A DNA stretch of 6,632 nt from the NCBI GenBank assembly GCA_015494845.1, contig WGAL01000047.1, positions 1-6,632 of the forward strand, given 5' to 3'. The stretch's first letter is position 1. Every line of letters begins with the position of its first letter. Under the pieces are notes generated by a model. That model made no database searches and was not told where the DNA came from. It saw nothing but the letters and a program-made list of their open reading frames with translations. The position numbers and the translations under genes were made by a program. This document shows, in pieces, positions 1 through 4,872 of this stretch. The DNA is from Melioribacteraceae bacterium. Its GTDB lineage: Bacteria; Bacteroidota; Ignavibacteria; Ignavibacteriales; Melioribacteraceae.

Positions 1-588
1 AGTATCGCTTAAAATAGCTTTAGATTTTAATAATAATAAGTTTTCAGGTTCGGAATTGTTATAATTGTTATCGCCGGTTCTGCCAAACCAAAAGCCTGCT
101 TTTTTTGCCGCTTTTGCTGTTTTTTCCGTTGCAAACGAGTAAGGATAATGAATGGTGTAACAAACGTCGCCAATATGATTTTTAATTAAAATTTTGTTCT
201 TTTTCATTTGAGCGGCTAAAGTATCAAGGGGCAAACGTTTGTTATAACGCCGATGACGGTAACCATGCGAAGCAATTTCATTTCCGGATTTATGCAATTC
301 ACGAAGTTGTTGCCAGCCCATTTTTTTTATTTTAAACATTCCAGGTTCGGCTGAATACGACGGTTCTTCTTTCGTCCATTCGCCTACCAAACTGAATGTA
401 GCGTTAAAATGATATTTCGACAAAATCGGAAAAGCATATTCATATTGGGTGTATGAGGCGTCGTCAAACGTAATGGAAACCGCCGCAAGTTTATCATATT
501 TCCAAGTACAAATTTTAGCGGAAAAATTTTGAGCAAAAAAACTATTTGACAACAAACTAATAACCGCAAAAAATAAAATTTTCTTCAT
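1..588 (-). CDS. Exported polysaccharide deacetylase (NodB domain), C-terminus cut by window edge
   Basis: Probable secreted or periplasmic metal-dependent carbohydrate esterase (family CE4 type) that removes acetyl groups from a polysaccharide; the substrate cannot be told. The frame runs from an ATG at 586-588 to the left edge without a stop, giving 196 visible residues. Residues 1-20 look like a signal peptide (MKKILFF..., a hydrophobic core, then FFAQ). NodB motif 1 is TFDD at 40-43 (base D42, metal ligand D43). Motif 2 is SHGYRH at 107-112, with metal ligands H108 and H112 in the HxxxH spacing. Motif 3 is HYPYS at 147-151, where the common R of RxPY is H. A GRTGDNN stretch follows near 170. 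Later motifs lie outside the window. The start lies 27 bp after the stop of the other deacetylase gene, so the two are probably cotranscribed. The leader is A-rich (AAAAAAG before ATG) with no strong Shine-Dalgarno. The family call is firm; substrate and localisation are inferred. Confidence 0.9.
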   Translation of the reverse strand, partial: MKKILFFAVISLLSNSFFAQNFSAKICTWKYDKLAAVSITFDDASYTQYEYAFPILSKYHFNATFSLVGEWTKEEPSYSAEPGMFKIKKMGWQQLRELHKSGNEIASHGYRHRRYNKRLPLDTLAAQMKKNKILIKNHIGDVCYTIHYPYSFATEKTAKAAKKAGFWFGRTGDNNYNNSEPENLLLLKSKAILSDT

Positions 589-615
589 CTTTTTTAATGT
601 TTGTTAAATAATATA

Positions 616-2394
616 TTAAAAGCGCAAAGTAAGCTTATTGTTCCCTTTTGCGTCAAAAACCAAATAATAATTCTTTTTCCGCTTGACGATATTGTATGGA
701 ATTTTCGAAATGATCTCTTTCGGTTTTTGAGGTAATCTCAAAGTCAATCCGTCGATTAAAGAATCACATTTAATATTTAGCGTAACAGAATTGTTTTGTT
801 CATTTACCGATATTTCCAAATTTTTTAATTTATTCCAACGCATTGCTATTGAATTTAGCGACGTAATCCAAACGTTTTGGGTTTTTAAGTAATTGATAAA
901 TTCTTGTAACGGTTGCAACGTAGTTTCGCTTATTCCGCTATACATCGGATGTCCTAAGAAAACCATTACTCCATTATTGGGTTTTACCACTTCATTGAAA
1001 TACCGAAATAAATAATCCTTAAAACGAATGGCGTCTTTCCTTTGCAGCGCTTCGTTATAATTGCTTTCTTCATCCAACACGTTTTGATAAAAATACCAGT
1101 CGCTATGATATATTTGAGATATTTCCAGCAAATCCAACGATGTAAAAAAATCATCCTTAAAAATCGGGATATTATACGGAACAACGCTTCCACGAATAAA
1201 TTCAAAATGGTTGGCGGCAATACTAGTTTCGTATTTAAATCCTAATTTATTAAGTACATACATTCCCCAAAAACTATTGGAAACATAAGGGAAACGGAAT
1301 CCGGTAAAATTTTTATGCCAATAATCACGGTTTAATAGAAATTCATTCAAAGTTTGTCCGTAATCCAATTTTCTAAAATCCGGATGATTGAATGAATGTC
1401 CTTGCAAAGAAATTAATTTTTCTTCTTCCAACCATAATTGAACATCTTTTCTAATATGCGGCGTTACGAAAAACACGGTAGGCAATTTATTGTCGTTAAT
1501 AAATTTAATGATTCTTTTATATTGCTCAGGCGTTCCGCCGTCGTCGAAAGTTTGACAGTAAGCGGTGTTGTGCGCGTCTTTCCAAGGACTTATGAAAATC
1601 GGATATTTTCTTTTGCCAATACTCAAATCAACTATCCAATGATAAAAGCGGTTGATTTGATTTTCAGTCGAAAGTCCGCCGTCGTTTTGCGGATGCAACA
1701 ATCTGAAAGTAGGAAGTAAAACGGTATTACCTTTTCCGTATTTGTTGACCACAAGAGCAGGATAAGAAAAATTGCCATCCGTTTGCGTCATATATACTTT
1801 AGCCGTTTCCGATATATTTACAGGCACTAATCGCCAAGGTGTTTTTATAAATGGTTTATTTATTTCATTCCAAATGCCTTTCTTATCTGCTTTTAAATTG
1901 AACTTCTCGGTATTTATTTCTTTCATTTCCACGCCAAAGCATTCGGTTAATATCCAATTAGTTTTATCCAATATTCCTTTTTCAATTAGTCTGTCTTTTC
2001 CATCCGAAGTATTGCGCCCGATGTTTTCTCCGGCAACCAATGTTCCTCCGTTTTTAACCCATTCCGAAAGATTGCGTATTTCCGCATCAGTCAAAAAAGT
2101 CAATGCTTCCGGCTTTGGCAAATCGTGATACGAACGAATCGTCGGAGCAATAATGATTTGATATTGTTTTAATATTTGCGGTTGCAGCAGTACGGATTTA
2201 TTTTCCAGACGGACAAAAATCCCTTCCTTGTTGAAAGATTGTAAAGCCAAAACAACGCCGTCGGACACAGTGCCGCGACCTTCGCCATCGCCGGTAGTTA
2301 AGAATAAAACTTTTGGCAAATGATACGAAGTTTGCGCAAGTAAGGCACAATTTAATAAAAGCAAAAGAATTGATATGATTATTTTTGTTCGCAT
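616..2394 (-). CDS. Exported GATase-like / polysaccharide deacetylase fusion protein
   Basis: Predicted exported two-domain carbohydrate deacetylase of 592 residues (numbered from the ATG at 2392-2394). Residues 1-21 form a signal peptide (MRTK, a long Ile/Leu core, ALLAQ). About 26-265 resembles the flavodoxin-like class I glutamine amidotransferase/ThuA fold: strands KVLFLTTG, YQIIIAP and GGTLVAGE, then YGKGNTVLLP. No cysteine sits where the GATase nucleophile would be, so it probably binds rather than hydrolyses. About 275-525 is a NodB domain with all motifs: TFDDGG (D284, D285), GHSFNH (H333, H337), RFPY (R367-Y370) and FLGHP (H482). A roughly 65-residue, strand-rich tail follows. An in-frame TTG at 2416-2418 would add eight residues; I prefer the ATG because it gives a normal signal peptide, although neither has a clear Shine-Dalgarno. 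The second deacetylase gene follows by 27 bp, suggesting joint action on one glycan. The substrate is unknown. Confidence 0.88.
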   Translation of the reverse strand: MRTKIIISILLLLLNCALLAQTSYHLPKVLFLTTGDGEGRGTVSDGVVLALQSFNKEGIFVRLENKSVLLQPQILKQYQIIIAPTIRSYHDLPKPEALTFLTDAEIRNLSEWVKNGGTLVAGENIGRNTSDGKDRLIEKGILDKTNWILTECFGVEMKEINTEKFNLKADKKGIWNEINKPFIKTPWRLVPVNISETAKVYMTQTDGNFSYPALVVNKYGKGNTVLLPTFRLLHPQNDGGLSTENQINRFYHWIVDLSIGKRKYPIFISPWKDAHNTAYCQTFDDGGTPEQYKRIIKFINDNKLPTVFFVTPHIRKDVQLWLEEEKLISLQGHSFNHPDFRKLDYGQTLNEFLLNRDYWHKNFTGFRFPYVSNSFWGMYVLNKLGFKYETSIAANHFEFIRGSVVPYNIPIFKDDFFTSLDLLEISQIYHSDWYFYQNVLDEESNYNEALQRKDAIRFKDYLFRYFNEVVKPNNGVMVFLGHPMYSGISETTLQPLQEFINYLKTQNVWITSLNSIAMRWNKLKNLEISVNEQNNSVTLNIKCDSLIDGLTLRLPQKPKEIISKIPYNIVKRKKNYYLVFDAKGNNKLTLRF

Positions 2395-2533
2395 AGAAAC
2401 AGACTTAAATTTTGTCAATCGTAAAATCTTTTTAGTTAAAAGGACTCAACCTCTTTTATTTAAAAATAATAGAAAATTAAGCGAATTAAAAGTATAATCC
2501 AAAATAAGCATAAATTATTACATATATTCACTC

Positions 2534-2549
2534 ATTCGTCAAGACGAAT
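2534..2549. repeat. 16-bp perfect palindrome between mrr and the deacetylase genes
   Basis: ATTCGTC, two central bases (AA), then GACGAAT form perfect 7-bp inverted arms. The site lies about 40 bp after the stop of mrr and about 140 bp before the start of the deacetylase gene. No T-run follows on either strand, so it does not look like an intrinsic terminator. The size and symmetry would suit a dimeric regulator's operator or a short RNA hairpin. The role is inferred only. Confidence 0.4.
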
Positions 2550-2589
2550 AGAACGTTTAAAATGAAGCATAATTTACTTTCCGGAATTT

Positions 2590-3483
2590 TCAGTTTCCGT
2601 CAAAATAGTCGGTGTCAATTTTTTTCAAAGTAATTGTTTTTTCGGTTCCGACGCCAATATCGTAATCAATCATTAATTCCGCTAATTTTTTCCCGTCTAT
2701 CAAACTAATTTTTTTCTCAATGGATTTTACGTATTCTTCGGCTTCTTTGGTAAAAGCGGAGGTTGTGATAAAAACGCCTTTCTTTGCCTTGTGGCTTTCC
2801 AGACTTCCGGCAAATTTTTGTATTTCCGGTCGTCCGACATTATCTTCCCATTTCTTTGCCTGAATGCAAATTATTTCCAATCCGAGAACGTCGCCTTTAA
2901 TTATTCCGTCTATTCCCCCGTCGCCAGAGCCGCTTATTATTCTGGCGTCGTCATAAGGGTCGCCGTATCCCATTGCAACGAGAAGGTCTCTTACTAAAAT
3001 TTCAAAAAATTGCCACGAAGAATTTTTTATTTTTTCCAATAATTCCAACGCGAGTTCACTTTTATAAGTTTTGTATGCTTCGTCAATTATTTCTTCAGGA
3101 AGTCTATCGTCGATTGCCGTTTCGTCGCAATTTTGGGATTTCTCTTTTTTCTCCGAATACCTTCCGGAAATAAACTTGTCGAATTCCGGATATCTGTTTC
3201 TTAAAAATTTAACGTCGATTTTCTCAACATTTTCGTTTAAAAGTTTAATTCCCTCGTCGGTTATTCCGTAAACTTTTTCCTTTACAAGCGTTAAAACATT
3301 GGATTTAAGAAAATAACCGATACAAGCGTTAATTAATATAAACGAACGTTTTGGCGAGTCGTTTTGAATCAAATCGTAGTTCGAGGTTATAAAATCAACT
3401 ATTTCCGCCCGCGTCAATTCCTTTTTCTCCGAAAATGCTTTCAAGACCGGTAAAAAATAATCGGAAAGAGAAGGTTTATCCAT
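2590..3483 (-). CDS. mrr: Mrr-type (type IV) restriction endonuclease
   Basis: Cytoplasmic endonuclease of the Mrr family, known for cutting methylated DNA. The protein has 297 residues, close to the roughly 300 of E. coli Mrr, so it looks complete. Residues 1-85 fit the Mrr_N winged-helix DNA-binding domain (MDKPSLSDYFLPVLKA..., ending in YGITDEGIKLL). Residues 86-150 are a charged linker. Residues 155-275 are the PD-(D/E)xK nuclease domain: FFEILV with E161, GSGDGGIDG at 185-193 with catalytic D192, E203, and QAKKW with Q208 and K210 (the QxK variant usual for Mrr). GVFITTSAFTKEAEEYV follows at 236-252, another Mrr hallmark. The ATG at 3481-3483 has a good AAAGGA ribosome binding site 8 nt upstream. 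No methyltransferase or specificity subunit is next to it, as expected for a stand-alone type IV enzyme. It lies 93 bp after the permease gene; a shared function is not indicated. Confidence 0.93.
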   Translation of the reverse strand: MDKPSLSDYFLPVLKAFSEKKELTRAEIVDFITSNYDLIQNDSPKRSFILINACIGYFLKSNVLTLVKEKVYGITDEGIKLLNENVEKIDVKFLRNRYPEFDKFISGRYSEKKEKSQNCDETAIDDRLPEEIIDEAYKTYKSELALELLEKIKNSSWQFFEILVRDLLVAMGYGDPYDDARIISGSGDGGIDGIIKGDVLGLEIICIQAKKWEDNVGRPEIQKFAGSLESHKAKKGVFITTSAFTKEAEEYVKSIEKKISLIDGKKLAELMIDYDIGVGTEKTITLKKIDTDYFDGN

Positions 3484-3490
3484 TTTTCAT

Positions 3491-3496
3491 TCCTTT
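3491..3496 (-). promoter_or_regulatory. Ribosome binding site of mrr
   Basis: The minus strand reads AAAGGA ending 7-8 nt before the ATG at 3483. It is the clearest Shine-Dalgarno in the window and fixes the mrr start. A second ATG lies between it and the start (3488-3490) but is out of frame with the protein. Confidence 0.65.
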
Positions 3497-3576
3497 ATTT
3501 AATAATCGAATAACTAATTTCCCTACTGGTATTAAGCGAATTTGCTAACATAAACTCTGTTCATCTCACTAAACAA

Positions 3577-4659
3577 TTACAGTAAACCGTTTATGTTTTT
3601 CAATAAAAAATATAATCCCATTGAAAGAAACAACGCAACGTAACCAATCACAAGAAATTTTACGGTAAATGCCGTTACGTCTTGTGAGCTTTTATGCGTA
3701 ACGTAAAATTTGTATGCTATCAGATTTGCCAACGAACCAAATAAACTCCCGAAACCGCCGGCGTTTGAGCCCCATAGTAAAGCTTCCCAGTTCGAAGTAA
3801 ATTTTGCAAACAAAAGCGTTGCCGGCATATTGCTCATAATTTGACTTGCCAAAGCCGAAAACAAAAAAATATGTCCGGAATGGGTTATTTCGGAAGTTAA
3901 TATTGTTTTAAGATTATCTGCAATACCGAAGAAGAAAAAGAAACTTAACAGAAGTGTGTAATCGATTCGCAATGCTTTTCTATCGAAAAAAAGAGCAAAA
4001 AGAAGAACGACAATTCCAACAAGAACAGGCAAAATGCGAAAAACCGCTAAAAGCACAAAAATAAATAACGCTACATAAACGTATGCATTTTTGCTCATTC
4101 CGACATTTTTAGATTCTTTCGAATTATTTTTGATTTTAATAAAAATAGAAAATACAACCAGCAGAACGAGAAAAAATAATGAAAACGGAGCGATTGTTTT
4201 AATAAACACTTCAAGCGAAACATTGTAGAACCAATAAATAAAAATATTTTGCGGATTGCCAAGCGGAGTCAACGCCGAACCGGAGTTTGCAGATAAAGCT
4301 TCCAAAATAACGAGAATGTCTTTTCGATTAATGTTAAGAGATAGTGTGAGCGGAACGATGACAATCAGCGCGATATCGTTTGTTACTAACATAGATAAAA
4401 AGAAAGTTGCCAAAACAAGTTTTAGCGGAATTGCTTTTCCCTTATCGATTGTTCGAGTAAGTTTTAATAGAAGTCCGCTTTTTTGCAAACCGTTTACAAC
4501 GACAAATAGAACAAATAAAATGAACAAAACCTTAATTTCATTTAATGTATAATGTGGGAATTGCCATATAAATAATGAGGTTACGACAAATCCGACGCCG
4601 GAAGCGATAACCAGCCATTCTCTTAAGACAAAATCAATTAATGTAAATTTGGTTTTCAA
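3577..4659 (-). CDS. ArsB/CitM (ion transporter superfamily) inner-membrane permease, YbiR-like
   Basis: Polytopic inner-membrane transporter of 360 residues, probably for an anion or organic acid; the substrate cannot be read from sequence. About ten hydrophobic spans are visible (near 14-33, 42-59, 79-108, 153-175, 192-225, 235-249, 263-285, 298-317 and 333-354, some holding two helices). Superfamily hallmarks occur in both halves: VTNDIALIVIVPL at 92-104, SALTPLGNPQNIFIY at 128-142 (the re-entrant-loop binding motif), then SNMPATLLFA at 276-285 and GSNAGGFGSLFGSLANLIAY at 297-316. The length is nearer the short YbiR group (about 370) than ArsB or NhaD (above 400). Translation starts at TTG: an in-frame TAA at 4660-4662 directly precedes it, GGAG lies 5 nt upstream, and the first internal Met is residue 90. 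mrr follows by 93 bp. No ars, nha or citrate genes are adjacent to name the substrate. Confidence 0.87.
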   Translation of the reverse strand: MKTKFTLIDFVLREWLVIASGVGFVVTSLFIWQFPHYTLNEIKVLFILFVLFVVVNGLQKSGLLLKLTRTIDKGKAIPLKLVLATFFLSMLVTNDIALIVIVPLTLSLNINRKDILVILEALSANSGSALTPLGNPQNIFIYWFYNVSLEVFIKTIAPFSLFFLVLLVVFSIFIKIKNNSKESKNVGMSKNAYVYVALFIFVLLAVFRILPVLVGIVVLLFALFFDRKALRIDYTLLLSFFFFFGIADNLKTILTSEITHSGHIFLFSALASQIMSNMPATLLFAKFTSNWEALLWGSNAGGFGSLFGSLANLIAYKFYVTHKSSQDVTAFTVKFLVIGYVALFLSMGLYFLLKNINGLL

Positions 4660-4664
4660 TTATT

Positions 4665-4668
4665 CTCC
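4665..4668 (-). promoter_or_regulatory. Ribosome binding site deciding a TTG start
   Basis: GGAG on the minus strand lies 5 nt before the TTG at 4657-4659. Since TAA occupies 4660-4662 in the same frame, no earlier start is possible. The good spacing supports TTG as the true initiation codon of the permease. Confidence 0.6.
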
Positions 4669-4737
4669 GGCTAATAATTTATGAGATTCACTGCAATAGT
4701 TCCCTGAACTAAAAAGCCAAGTAAAAAACAACCGTGT

Positions 4738-4767
4738 TAATATTAGGAGATTGAAATAATTATCAAA
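4738..4767 (-). promoter_or_regulatory. Candidate promoter for the permease gene
   Basis: On the minus strand TTTG (4764-4767) and, 18 nt later, TAATATTA (4738-4745) partly resemble the Bacteroidota housekeeping pattern (TTTG at about -33, TAnnTTTG at about -7). The -7 box is imperfect. The site lies between the terminator of the upstream gene and the permease start, leaving a leader of about 70 nt. In such AT-rich DNA a chance match is quite possible. Confidence 0.28.
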
Positions 4768-4804
4768 CTACATTGTGGAAAATAAAAATATATTACATCA
4801 AGAC

Positions 4805-4844
4805 AAAAAACAACCCGACAAACGCAATATTTGGCTGTCGGGTT
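4805..4844 (-). terminator. Intrinsic terminator of the beta-helix/T9SS gene
   Basis: The minus strand shows a 9-bp perfect stem (AACCCGACA at 4836-4844 pairing with TGTCGGGTT at 4812-4820) around a 15-nt loop, followed by G and six T residues (4805-4810). It starts 28 nt after the TAA of the preceding gene. This separates that gene's transcript from the permease. The plus-strand side has no comparable T-run. Confidence 0.88.
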
Positions 4845-4872
4845 TAATTTTAAGGAACGTTTTAATTTAGCG

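Noticed and set aside
1772..2128. Plus-strand open frame of 118 codons opposite the long deacetylase
   Set aside because: Antisense shadow of the GATase-like domain, with no ribosome binding site or recognisable motif.
2416..2418. TTG as the start of the long deacetylase, eight codons before the ATG
   Set aside because: The ATG at 2392-2394 gives a compact signal peptide (MRTK plus hydrophobic core). TTG remains possible because neither start has a clear Shine-Dalgarno.
2395..2589. TATACT (2491-2496, minus strand) as a -10 box for the deacetylase operon
   Set aside because: No acceptable -35 or -33 element lies at the right distance and the region is very AT-rich, so chance matches are expected.
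4256..4552. Plus-strand open frame of 98 codons opposite the permease
   Set aside because: It is antisense to conserved permease motifs, has no recognisable domain, and is explained by the codon use of the opposite gene.
2590..4659. A defence island or restriction-modification locus
   Set aside because: Only the Mrr nuclease is present; there is no methyltransferase, helicase, toxin-antitoxin pair or CRISPR array in the window.
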